64,000 nucleotides of DNA from Marchantia polymorpha subsp. ruderalis (lineage: Eukaryota > Streptophyta > Marchantiopsida > Marchantiales > Marchantiaceae). Each line of letters opens with the position of its first letter. The first letter of the stretch is position 1. The notes under the pieces were generated by a model. That model was given only the letters and a program-made list of their open reading frames with translations, was not told where the DNA came from and searched no databases. The DNA is taken from contig AP031351.1 in assembly GCA_037833965.1 (NCBI GenBank), positions 570,501 through 634,500 of the forward strand. The letters run 5' to 3'. Position numbers and translations under genes: made by a program. This document shows, piece after piece, positions 1 to 12,879 of the stretch.

Positions 1-91
1 CCGAAGATGTTTCCATTGACATTGAAGAGGTGGCTTGGTTTTCTGGTTTGTTCAGACATCGGTCAGTTGCTCCGAGTAGGAGGACATCACA

Positions 92-3000
92 ATGTATCTG
101 GTCCAGGACAAGGGAGGTGCCATAGCGTTAATGCTGGCGGCTCTTGTTTTTCTCGGAACATGGCCTGCGATTATGAACTTTCTGGAGCAGCGAGGCCGTA
201 AGTTGCAGCACACGTACCTCGACTACTCGATCACCAACTTACTCGTGGCGATTGTTTTCGCACTTACGTTTGGCCAGTTTGGGCATAGCGACGATGGACA
301 GCCCAACTTTCTCACTCAGCTAGGGCAGGTGCGGATGTACTCCTCCTCTATTGGTCTTCGATTCTCTTCTGTTCATAGTACGCACTATAGTAGACGTATA
401 TCTCCATTAACCAGTGCTGTCTGTCTGTCAGTGGGTCAGCTACTTTAGTTGGTCTCGTAACCGCTGTCTGGCTCTGTTCTGTGTCATTTCATTGCATGTT
501 AATCGTGGATTTCCTCCATCATTATTTAGAGCCTAGCCATTATATTTCTTGTCATGCGACTTTAGCCGTATAGCCGACGATTTGGAGGCACCAACCCACG
601 ATCTAGTGAACAGAGAGTTCAACTTACTGTACTTCAGAGGATGAGGCAATTTCTAGCTTCGAGAAGCCTACGTCTGCGAAATCTACATTTCGCTAAGACA
701 AGGTCATGACGTGATTTGGGTCTGCCTTGCGACATTCCTTCTACTGCTTCTTACTTAGTTTCTGAAGTACCCTCGTCTGAAAGATGAGATTAGAGCGCTC
801 TGCTTCAATATCCGGCTTCGACGTCTGCTTGCCACCGGATGAGAATTGAAATCGTCATGTGCTCAGTGCTGATGAAACTCGCTTCAATCTGTGTGATGCC
901 CACTTGCTGGATGATGATATTTCTGGAATTCCCATTTCCCTGACTTAAAGATTGAAATCTCGAACACTGATCCGTTCTTTGGACTTCCTACCTTAAAGAT
1001 TAGAAATCTCGAACTCTGCACGTCAGGAGTGGCAGGAGTACTAGAATCTCTTATACATGCAAAGTTTAGCAGTACAGCGTTGATCGCCTTTCATGCGCCC
1101 ACATTTATGCCTGAAGAGACACACGATTCTATTCGTGGTTGTGAGGACTTTCTGAATTTACTTACATGGAGCTTGAGACTTTCCCTCACTTTTCTTGGCA
1201 CTAAGATTCCAAGTGCTTTGTGCTTGGCTTTGCCGTGTTCTTATGCCATACAAGGGTCTCATATCCAGCAAACGTACTTTCACAATATTAAGATTCACTC
1301 AAATTACATTGAGTATTATGAAATTTCTCCAAATCTCACATCACATCCTTATCTGTTTATACCATCTCATCTGAAACTGGACGCTCACAGACAAGTGCCC
1401 TGTAGCATTTTAATCTGCAAAGTCGTTGGAATAGCACATCATTGGGATTCTTACCTCGGGTGTCTCAAAGTACATCTTGTAAAGACGCGAACTCAGACTT
1501 TTTGCCGGTGATTGCTTCTTATTAAGCACGCCTGGGGTTGAGAAATCTCCATCTCTCGCACATGTCCAACTAGGGAGTTCTGAAGGAAGTAATAAGTTAA
1601 GCGGATTCAGCATGTCGTTTATAGGCTGAACTTGCATCTCGGGTGGTTGTGAGATTATCATGAGTCTAGTATAATAAATCTCAGCGTCATCTAGTGCGTC
1701 GAACGGCATGATGGAAAGAGATGTCCGGAAATTTACAACGACTGTAGGAGGAGTAGTTGAGGGTTATGCGGGGGCTGAAAAACTTGATATTCTAAGATGT
1801 CCAGGTGCAGTCCTGTCACACTACCCCGCCCTAAACCCAAGCTCTGAAAAAGGCTGGTATCTGCTGTAGACACCTCCTTAGATCTTGGTTCGAACAATTC
1901 ATTCCTTTGGGATCTGATTATGCGATCATACACCGATCCTGAGTTCTTCCTAACCATGTGATTAGGAAGAAATCAGGCGAAAGAGATAGACAGTGGAAAT
2001 AATGAGCAGCGGTGAGAACTTCTGTCTCGGTTACTGTACAAGTCTCAATTCAGCACCTCTGTGCAGTAGTCCCATTGATAGACATTGACATGAGATGGAG
2101 AGATCGTAGAAAGCCAGAATGCCGTCCTAGTTTCACCTCCGATGCGAGAATTTCGAGATCTGAGCATCTTAATTAGCCTAGTGTTGTATGACCCGAGAAA
2201 GCCTTGCTTCTGTATCAGCACAAGTTTCAATATAAGAAGATGGGGACAACTTTCAATACGAGTCATTATCACTTTCACATAGTAAGCAGCATTGTCTGTA
2301 AAACAAAACTCAATCTGGTATTCTTCATGTATGACATACTTGCAGTGTGCACACTAGGGAGAGCGAACTTTTCATGAAGCTGATATTTGTTCATCTTTTC
2401 ATGTTTCAGGACAATGGACCATCAGTGGCCTTCGCACTTGCTGGTGGTCTCGTCCTCAGTGTTGGGAACCTCGCCTGTCAGTACGCTTGGCCTTTTGTGG
2501 GCCTGTCTGCCACGGAGGTCATTTCTGCGAGCATAACCGTGGTTATAGGTATCATATTTCACTTCTTCAAAACTATGACCCTTTTGTTTTTTTTTTCTTC
2601 CAACTTGTTGAACCACTGCAAGGCATTGACGAGTGTTTTTACCTCCGTTTCTTCTTTGAAGTTCTGTCCCTCAGAATCAACTGAATTTGAAAGTCAAGGG
2701 GGCCAGGAAGCCAACGGAACGTGTAAGTTTACAGGACCACTCGTGTCATAAGAGAGTTTTGTAAGTCAGCCTAATCAGTGGCTCATGCTCAGGTTCAACA
2801 ATGAATTACTTCCTGGATGGACGCATAAACCGTGCAGAGGTTTTGTTTCCGGGTGTCGCCTGCTTTTTGATAGCAGTTTGTCTGGGCTCCGCTTTACATA
2901 AGTCGAACGATAAAGACATAAAACGGAAGCTGCAATTAGCTCTCAAAGAGCAGGGCTCGACGGAGGAATTGAAAACCAGGTGTGTACATTGTGACTTTCG

Positions 3001-4525
3001 TAAATCTGTACACCGGAGTCTCACAGCTTCAGTGAAACAGTCCGTGAAGCGAAGTAGGATTGAACAATTTGCAGTGAATGACTCTACTCCTACTTTTGTA
3101 TCAATTTCACCGAGGATAGATTTGATGAGTTCTTCTCGGGGATAAGGTTGGTAGTTGCATTAATCACACCCCATCCAAGATACGCGCGAGTTAAGTCGCA
3201 CCTAAATTTCCCCTATAACAGTGTGAAAAGCGTCGTGGTGTTTGTAAAACTCAAATGCGGTCTGACATCGCGCTTGACATTACTCAGTTAGGCGTTCTAA
3301 GTTTTGATCATCATTTGCCCTGTCTGTGTTGCTGCTGCTGCTGCAGACCTGCTGTAGGAGCTGCCGAGCCATCTGGTACGTTGGTCGAATCATTCATTGT
3401 ATGGTGGGCTCTGCTTCTTTGTCTGTCGTGATCATGATCTACTCAATTTACGATCATTGTCGATTTTCCAGTCACTGAGAATCGTGTCCACCGTTTTTTC
3501 ACCTTTCAGAGCTGGAGAGCGGCGTCAATGTTCCAACCACTGAAACAAAAACTGTCATCGGAAGTGCTGAATTCTTGAAGCAGCTGGAAGACAAAAGAGC
3601 CGTGAAAGTGCGTATGAGACAAAGCTATTGCGGTTTGAGCTAGATGGAACTTAAGGTTTTGAACCAATCTATAGGATATGAGACGAGGCACCCTCGGTGC
3701 ACGATGTACATATATATGTTTGCCAAAGCCTTTCGGGAGAGTCATCGGTGCTTTACATCGCTAATTCACTCGTTTCTACAGGTTGGAAGTGCGAACTACT
3801 TGTTCGGACTCAGTATAGTGCTCGTCGCCGGGCTGTGCTTTTCTCTCTTCTCCCCTGCATTCAACTTGGCAACGAACGACCAGTGGAACAGCTTGAAACC
3901 GAACGTGCCTCACCTCGTAGTCTACACGGCCTTCTTTTACTTCTCCATCGCAGCATTCGTGTTCGGCTTCGGCATCAACCTCTTATTCTTATACCGTCCT
4001 GCCATGGGGCTACCCAAGTCGTCCTTCCCTGCTTATGTAGCAGACTGGAATGGCCGCCCCTGGGCTTTACTCGCAGGAGTGCTCTGTGGATGTGGCAACG
4101 GATTCCAGTTCATGGGCGGCCAAGCTGCGGGCTATGCTGCAGCAGATGCAGTCCAGGTTGGTGTCCACCTCCCAAATTATTCTCTCTCTCTCTCTCTCTC
4201 TCTCTCTGATTTATGGACAGGTGCTATAGAATAGAAGAATCTTATGAATGTAGAGGATTACCTTCTTCAATGATTGAGGTCTTTCTTCCCAGGCTTGATA
4301 GATGTTTGCTGCACGAACTGGATGTGGCATCTAAACCTTATCTGCTTGGCTTCGTACGATGGGTCGCAGGCCTTGCCCCTCGTCAGCACTTTCTGGGGCA
4401 TACTAATATTTGGAGAATATCACCGATCATCTCGCAAAACGTACGTATTGCTGGTATCGATGTTGGTCATGTTCATAGCGGCGGTGGCAATTCTGATGAG
4501 CTCATCTGGACATAGGAAATCATAA
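92..4525 (+). CDS. UPS: Ureide permease (UPS family), 7 exons, 406 aa
   Basis: Plasma-membrane H+-coupled importer of allantoin, uracil and related oxo-derivative heterocycles (family knowledge). Exons: 92-328, 2410-2548, 2793-2979, 3347-3375, 3510-3607, 3782-4156, 4370-4525; all junctions are GT-AG and in phase. The start at 92 gives MYLVQDKGGAIALMLAALVF, matching the usual UPS N-terminus. Other family signatures seen are HTYLDYSITNLL, ITVVIG, NYFLDGRINRAEVLFPGVAC, CFSLFSPAFNLATNDQW, QFMGGQAAGYAAADAVQ, ALPLVSTFWGILIFGEY and a C-terminal SSGHRKS. About ten hydrophobic segments surround one hydrophilic central loop, which is encoded by the ends of exon 3, a 29-nt exon 4 and exon 5. Length is normal for the family. 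Intron 1 is 2.1 kb and the others are 134-367 nt. Identity is very secure; substrate is inferred from the family. Confidence 0.95.
4181..4207 (+). repeat. (TC)n microsatellite in UPS intron 6
   Basis: About 13 uninterrupted TC dinucleotides lie 25 nt after the exon 6 donor. A pure tract of this length is likely to vary in length between individuals. Confidence 0.95.
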
Positions 4526-6250
4526 ACGAGCTGGTGTTTGTGAATCAAACTTGTCTGCCTTGAAATATGTGTAAAACTCGTCTGTTACCGTCACGGTGAC
4601 TGGTAGCTGATCCAGCTGTGATACATATATGTATCGTGCACGCCAGTCGGACATAGAGGAAGTTATGATGATGCTGTCTATGTCTTCTGTCAAGGACCGT
4701 ATGTAGATCGTCAATCTCCTCGCTAGAGCTCCTGATATCTGACATACCGAGATATTCATTACCTACGATGAATACCCAACCTGAATAGCTGAGATCAGTC
4801 CTTCGGAGCCATACCACTTTCATATATCCAAATGGGTACATCTCGTAGAATAGAGTGCCCTTCGCTATATATTGTAAATAGTTCGCTTCTCTTACACCGC
4901 CAGGTCCGCAACCAGATCTCATTCAGATAATCTGAATTGTACATTTTTTCTGTATATGGAACTAAATTTCTCCCTACCTCACTCGCACCACTCATCATGA
5001 ATAACTGTTTCAATATCAGCTCTCTCCAATGCATGAGCACAACCGTCACAGATGTCCTCTCTTCGCTAAAGTGAACTACTTTGAGTGGCGGTATCATGAA
5101 TGAGTCTGCAAGGGGATAGTAGTCCAGACTCTCAGCTTTTAAATAGGACTCTGGAAGTGCGATCGGTGTCGCGGTATTAGCTCCCTCTTCAAAACTAGGA
5201 ATCCGTCGCTTGGAGTAAGACGCTGTGTTGAATTTTATTCTTCTTTACAAACGAGTGGAATTTTTGCGTCCATCTATTACATTTCATCTGTCCACTTTTG
5301 GCATGTGCCCTTTCAAACAGGAACACCACGACGTGACATATCGAGATTCTTGGGGTCTGGGCGGGGAAGCTCATCTCATGTCATCCTTGCCGATCACAAA
5401 TGTGTTTCTCGTTGTCATAATCGCAAGCAAGCAAGCCAAGAAATCACCTGTCTTGTACTACAGCAAGATCCCATGCTCGTGTGGAGACATCGGAATCTTG
5501 ATGATGATGACGACGCAACCGAGGTAGGTTACATGTAGTCAACATTGGAGGTCTTCCTCTTCCTTTTCCTCCTCTTCCTCCGCCTCCTCCACTTTTGTGC
5601 GGTACAGCTCGACGACGGACCATTTGCATGCTCACTTATCTTACGTTTGCGCACGTTGATCGATGTTGATGCGTATGATTCGATGCTTCTCAATGGCACA
5701 AATCGGCGCTTTGGTGCGGAGCAAGAGAGTGGAAGGCACGCGTGGAAAATCTGGTGCTGGTGCAATTGTAACAGCAGTCAATCCAAGTACTGTTTCTCTG
5801 TCTCTCTGTCTGGCTGTCCCTCTCTCTCTCATCGACAAAGCAAAACAGAGGAAAGGGCCCGGTGCTCTTGATTGCCCACTTTGTACACGACAATCTGCTC
5901 TATGCTCTCTGCTCTGCGTCGCTCGTCCACATGATTTTAACCCTAAGTGTAGGAAAAGCGAGTGCCTCCCAAACCTCGATCGGAATTACGATTTCCTCCG
6001 TTTTCAACATGGAACGAAGTCCCGACCCATCCACGTTTTCTAAACCAATGCTCTACAGTACTTGTTCATCAGGTGATGTCGTGTGTTCATGGTGTATGAA
6101 TGAATTAAATCTAAATTATGGGGATGTCTTCGTAGAAATCACTCATTATGTCATATAAAGTAGTGCGTAATCCTCCGATGTCCGAAGGTCATCTAGGAAG
6201 TGAGAGAATTTGTGGATTTCTAAAACCGAAAATTTCAATCCACATTCATA
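4526..6250. other. UPS 3' flank and unassigned region
   Basis: Base composition resembles gene-flanking DNA. Open frames of up to 126 codons occur on both strands (for example minus 4545-4922 and 4795-5097, plus 5663-6043), but none resembles a family I know and none has convincing splice partners. A pyrimidine-rich tract of CTT and TCC runs lies at 5549-5592 and CT-rich stretches at 5800-5832, as often seen in plant promoters or leaders. I see no supportable gene. Confidence 0.5.
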
Positions 6251-9200
6251 TGGATGTATTTAAATCCGAAAAGTGAAGACATTACATAAAGTGTACAGTA
6301 TTCTTATTCTATATGTAGCACCACCTACTGCTAGGAATAGGAGTGATGATTTTATGCCGTTTGAATTATTGAATATCTTCTTGAACATATTACATTTTTA
6401 CCATCTTGAAACCATCCGGCTAGACCAGGTTATTTTTATTGTTTTCATTCTTTTATGGCTTGAGAGTGCATTCATTTCTTTTTCCTATCTTCTTGTATGC
6501 ATTACTTCAGGCTACCCTTATACCTTTGTCGCTTTATGTCGTCAAAAGTTTTTCACTCTAGCAACAAGACACAAGCTTTCAATCACTTCTAGTAGATTAT
6601 ATGGAACCGCTTGGTTCGTTACATGGTAACATCTATCATCGAAACAAAAAGCATTTCCGGGTCGGCATGAAGTTTCCAAATTTATACAACTTTTCATTTT
6701 TCAGCCAATGAAAAGAAAAAGAGAATTTTTTTTTCTGCTAAAACCTACTAGATTATTAATGAATTACAACTTTATATCTAGCTTGAACAACATTACTTGG
6801 AAATCATATTAATATGATAAGTTGGATGTAATAAATCGTACTACAATCACAGAATTGGCTTTATATAAATGATGCTACATGTGAAACTGGTATGTTATCT
6901 AAAACTCAAGTTTATAATTTGAAGTTTCAAACCTTCAAATTAATACCTTCGTCAGACTTGTAAAATTTAAATCTCCACAACATACTTATCTTTAGAGAAC
7001 CAAAGGTAATGAATTCCAAGCTAGATACTGAAAAATTTAAATCCATAATTTATAATGCAATATGTGTAATGCAATATTCAAAGTTGCGATGTACAAAACA
7101 AAACAGCTAGAAGTGTACTCGAATATGAAAAAAAAATTCATTTTCATTTGAAATTCATCTGTGAATTGAAACAATTTTCATGTTAAAAAATGATCATGAT
7201 GAAAACAAGTTGATTTCCATCAAAAATCAATTTGATAAAATATTTTCAAAAGTCCATGTAGTCCAATGTTGATTTCACTTGTATCAAATAATCTATGAAC
7301 TAAAGAATAATAATTCGGATTTTTATGTGGCATCATGTTTGCATTTTATGTGTGATAATGTCAAATATTTTAGCTTTTAGAGCCTTATTCTCATCTTGGT
7401 TCCTTGAGGTTAGTCTACTCATGAGTAATTTATCATTGTATATTGTAACTACATCATCTCTACTTCTAAGTTTTCATAATCATGTCAAAAAATTTAAAAA
7501 TAATTTACGCAATCTTCTTGGATAAATAACATTGTCACGACATGATATCAAAATTTTTTACAAAAACATTTGAAATGAAAAAAAAAATCATGAATAGATA
7601 TTATAATTTCATAATTTAAAATTGTAATTTTATATAAAATTCAATCATCATAAAAAATATGAATTTTTGATTTAAAAAGATCTAAAAAAGCAAATGTTTG
7701 TTAGATTTGGTGAGGATGTAATAGTGGAATTGTTGGACTGTTGTGATTTTCCAATGATGCAATTTAATCAATTACAGAATACTAAATAAGTATATGTATA
7801 TATAAAAAAAAATCAAAATTTTTATGTTCGGTACTATTTGTTTGGATATTTTAATTGAAAAAATCCATAATTGCAACAACAATCTGATTTGAGATTTACT
7901 CATAAAAAAATTGATTCATAGAAGCATTATGAATCTATTGTGTCAAATTGATCTGAAATGATCAAAATTTCAAATCATGTTTAAATTCATATGTTTTTTG
8001 AAATTAAATATTGAATTGATAATTTGGGATTGAAATATATCCAAAAAAAATTTATAAAAATCTGAATCTATGTATTATCAATTAAATAACTATATTATTT
8101 TTGGATGAAATATTCCTTAGGAATCCAGTTAGAAAAATGTACTCAAATTTGAAAAGCAATAGATTTTTATCAACCTACCATGTTTAAGCTCATGATGATG
8201 GCACATTCTTACAATTTAGATATTTCATCTTTTGTTACACGATATAATCAGAGTTTATAGATAGATATATAAAGTGGATTGATTTTGAAATGTGTTTGTG
8301 TGTGCATGAAATGATATTTTATTTATTTATTTACAATGATATTCTTTAGAAAATTTATTGAGATAAAACTTCATTCAATTATTATTTTAACATTTTATCT
8401 TGAATATATTAATTACTCTTGATAATTTTCTAAATAAAAAAATAAAAAAATCTATCAGTTATCACAATATTTCTGAAACTTTTAATCCATGAAGTCTTTC
8501 ATGTTCATAATGCAAAAAAATTAATCAATATTTTTTAATGAACCAAATATGCCAAATTAAAAAGATGAAGTTGTTGGATAAAATTAAAAAATACTAGGAA
8601 ATAGTTAACCAAAAATACAGTATAATCTGAAACTTTTTACTTGATACACAAATTTATGTCAACAAGGTTTCTGAAGAGGAAAACAAACCTATCACATCCT
8701 CATCTCAATATCCACAATTTTGTTTATACAAATGATGCAAGCAAACTTACAACACGTAGAAGCAAGCTCATTTCTTCCAAATTACAATACGCATATAGCA
8801 TGATGAGGTTCTAATTTTGTGTTATTTTTTCTTAAATGTAAACCTTTTCTTAAGAAACAAAGAGTAAAGTAGAATATAAAAACCATAATTCAAAACATAC
8901 GAGAACTAACCAAGGAGGTTTTCGCAAATATGTAAGTCCTAATATTGAGGAATGGATATATATATCTGCATGTAAAACATCATATGTATCTATATCATAG
9001 GATCTAAACTTGACCTCTTTTAGTATGAGCCGGTAGAATATCTTGATAAAACCCTTATTGGCCACATTTCCTAAGATTGTGTTGAAAGCTCTCAGAACTT
9101 TATGGTTCTACAATTTGGCTTCCATAGTGAGCAGAACTTGTATAGCTATATTTTATGGTGCATATTATGAATAAAGATCAAACTTAAAAAGCGGAACCAA

Positions 9201-12162
9201 ATATGGCAACACTGTTATTTAAAGTATAGTTTCCTTAAATTCTCATGGTAAGGTCTGTTGCAAACTGGATGAGGGGATATTATCACCACTACTATATATG
9301 CACACATGAAGGCACATTGTGCATAAAGTCAGGAAGATCTCGTAAATGAGAAGACGTTTCCAAGCCAAATCAAGAAGAAGCTCAGATAGTCATAGATGGG
9401 TCATACCTAGACTACACATTACTACAGGAATGTGAAATGAAGTCATCACTGTTCTCCTCTGCAATCATATGAAGTTCGATTCAATAAATATCAAGCATTG
9501 CATATCAACACACACAAAAATCAGTCCGAGTCAAAAATACGGATATTGTTGGAATACCCTGAGCAGTTGAGGTCGGCGTGTGACTACTATCTATATATGA
9601 TGAGGACCATTTCAAATGTTGGCTTCACAATTATCCCCACTTTAATGATTCCGATAAAGCGAATAACAATAAATATTGACTTCACAAGTCGTCTTGTGTC
9701 AGATCCTTTGAAGTTTTCAACCTGGATTCGGGACAAAGCAAATGATGACTGTATCACAACCTCAGGAACTTCATCGGTCTAAAGCATAACTAGCTCACGT
9801 TGCACTCACTTTTATGCTCCGCTATCTATTTTACCTTCTACGACAAAACTCAGTAGGATGCTCACACGCAAGGCGTTGAACTTCTGAGGACCAAACGCTG
9901 CCCAAGAGAAGCGAATGTATAGACGAAAAGCTAAATGACATCCGAACAAATCATGGAGATGACTGCTTACATGGAACAATTCGGCACAAGCAATCCCTAT
10001 TCTTTTTCAGATGACTGCCATTGGACTGTACAGTAAAGTTTATGATATTATAGAGTTCATAGTCAAAGCCTAGACCCAAAGACCGATGTTTGCAAAACCA
10101 GACGACTGGATTTCAGAAGGTTGACTTGAAGAAGAAGTATGTTTTTTAAAAATTAACCACCACAGAGCGAATCTTGGTACTGTGCCGCTCCTGCCGACTC
10201 AACCTCGACAGAGTGAAACGGCTCCACCGTTGCTAAGCGAGAACTTGGAAAACCGAGCCACACCGAGCCAATCCTTAGGAACACGACGGGGGATGGACGG
10301 AGATAGAAGGGGAACTTTGGTAGCAGAGGTCATTTCTGCACGCATTGTACGGTTATACTTTGTAGAACATGGATAGCGAATAAACAGATAGATTTTCTTT
10401 ATTTAGTGATTATTGATATTATACTTCAGCACTCTGGAGTATGTCATATCAAAATATTTGTCATTAAATTTATTAAATTTTGAGTTTTGGATGATTTGTC
10501 TTTAATATAAAAAATGAGTTGGACATTTTTCCCTCAAGCTCTATCATTTCATGCATTGCTTTTATACTGATCAAGGTGAAAACGTATGATACTTTCAATA
10601 AAACAAGTTGCAAATGTTGTGAAAGTTAACAATTTGATAAATAAAAATCCTCAATGGAAATGGTGGTGTTGTGTTTGTGGACTTATATGATGAAATCAAA
10701 TTGGCTTCAATGTTGCTCATTGTAACTTCAATGTCATTATAAAATCTTTTAAAGCGGTATTCATGTTAATACACCTTGCAAGTAATATGTATATGCACAT
10801 TGCATAATCTATATATCCTATAAATTGAAGATATGCTTGTGATTCACATAGACAACTTTTATTTTGAAAAACAAGCAATACTTTCTTATCTGTTACAAAA
10901 AATATTAATACCTCATGCATATGAATCTCAGGATTTTTTGAATGGAAATTTTTATTTTTTTATATTACATTCTCATATTTATAGTCCTTGCATTCAATAT
11001 AAAAATTATAAATTTTATTTTTATAATTTTACTTAGTATTTAATTGCATGTGATCAAATTTGGCTAAAATATTAAATATGTGTGATTTTTTTCGTTCAAT
11101 TGTACTATGACAATGCTTCTCAAAGATATTTGATGCCTAGATTTTTTTTAAATGGAGAATAACATGAAATTAAAATTAATTATAAGGATCACACATATTT
11201 GATAGTCAATTATCTGAAAACTATTCATTTGAGACTAATTTCATTTAAAAGAAATCTTGAAACAAGTTAAAAATAAATAAAAAATTTAAGTGCAATTTAT
11301 TTCAATCTTTCAGTTTTCAGGTTTACAAACTTATTCTAACTGATTAAACTAAATATAAAAATCAAGATTATTTCAATTTTTTTGGGAATAAATGATATTA
11401 CTTTTGAGCTATATTTTACAATAAAAATTAAATTAAAATTAAATTAAATTATTTTTCGGATAATTTTTGCACATTTTATCTTGTTTTCTTATGCTATTGG
11501 ACTTAAACATAAATCAATATTTCTAAATTTGAATAAAAATTTTTGTACATTGATAAAAAAAAATTATTTTTTTATTCATCTGTTTTTCAATATTTCTTTT
11601 ATATTTCAAATGCACAAGATCTTGATAAAATAAAATAAAACATTTGAAGATAGAGATATGTGATTTATTCTAATCTAAAAAACAATGAATTACAAGATTA
11701 GAGACTCTTTACAAAACTTGCAATAGATTGTAGACAAAATTTCCAAGATTTTTTATACTGTAATACTTATTCATTTTCTGTGCTAAATATAGCTTTATTT
11801 GCACTCATGATAATATTTGAATTGGATTTGGTATTTCATGACATGAACTTTATTATTCTTGCAAGGACAAAACTGCATTTTAAAAGGATTACATAACATG
11901 TGTTTGTGAGACTTGCAATAATATTTAGAACACATTTTTTTCAGAATATAAACAGAAATGAAATTACATTTATCTTCATTATCTAAGTAATAAGCAAATC
12001 CTATGTGATTTATCTATTTTTTAAGATATTTATGCATGATTTGCTAATCAAATCTTAATTTAGCATTTATTGTATTCAGATTTGAATACATGCTTGTGTC
12101 ATGCCAAAAAAAATTCCCTGAAAAATAACTAGATATATTGTTAATATTAATAAATTATAGGG

Positions 12163-12197
<35 letters not shown>

Positions 12198-12830
12198 TAA
12201 ATAAGTTATATTCAAATATATTCAAATGAAATTATGACCGGTTAAACTTGATTGAAAATTATTAGCTTTTTATTAACTTTTTAAAATCCAGAAAATTTGC
12301 TCTTTGGTCTTATTAGATTTTCATTACAGATGTTGCAAAATAAATTTTTTAATGATCACATAGTTTATCTCAACAACTTTTGATTAATCTACAATTTAGG
12401 ATTATTTAAAATTTTGAAAATTTCATCAATATCAAATGTCTATATTTATTGACATTAGCTATTAGATGCAATTATGCAACTCGTTTTGTGAGATTATATA
12501 TTTATCTAATTTTTAATTGTGATAAGAATTTTTCCATTTCAATTCATGAAAATGAAAAGATCAAAGCTTTTACGGAGTTAGAAAATATGTCATATCTTAG
12601 AATTTTTTCTGGAACTTTGAATTTTCATATCAAAATGGTAAATCGTTTCATTTCTTAAAAGTTCAACTTTTCTTGTTATTTTTATCTTTGATATTTCAAG
12701 TGTTTCAAGAATGTCTTGTTGTAATGTAGAGAATATTTTTTCAAAAAATAGATCCTAAACAAGTTGATTGAATCTCTTTATCAATCCAAATCCTACACTT
12801 GATAAAACAAGAAATAACATGACGACAAGA
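6250..12830. other. AT-rich spacer without recognisable genes
   Basis: Long A and T homopolymer runs and few long open frames. A small island of balanced composition lies at about 9490-10380; its only frames are 94 codons or fewer and match nothing I recognise. A (TA)n tract sits at 12168-12195. Confidence 0.7.
12168..12195. repeat. (TA)n microsatellite
   Basis: Fourteen consecutive TA dinucleotides inside the AT-rich spacer. Confidence 0.9.
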
Positions 12831-12833
12831 ACA

Positions 12834-12873
12834 TGAAGAGTATGACAAACAATTTGGTTTGTCATACTCTTCA
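12834..12873. repeat. Perfect 17-bp inverted repeat, 6-nt loop
   Basis: The left arm at 12834-12850 pairs without mismatch with 12857-12873 around the loop AATTTG. It stands at the boundary between the AT-rich spacer and the more balanced DNA downstream. No ORF crosses it and no target-site duplication is obvious. Confidence 0.9.
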
Positions 12874-12879
12874 GTCTAC

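Noticed and set aside
860-950. TGATGA words in UPS intron 1 suggesting a C/D box snoRNA
   Set aside because: No paired terminal stem and no well-spaced D box.
4545-5097. Overlapping minus-strand frames of 100-125 codons downstream of UPS
   Set aside because: No recognised motif and no splice partners. Position fits the UPS 3' flank.
10321-10356. Fragment resembling ureide permease exon 2 (GAGGTCATTTCTGC and following bases)
   Set aside because: The exact match is only 14 bp, expected by chance in 64 kb, and neighbouring bases do not align well.
12834-12873. Hairpin as a Helitron 3' end
   Set aside because: No CTRR follows the hairpin and no Helitron 5' TC end or helicase was found.
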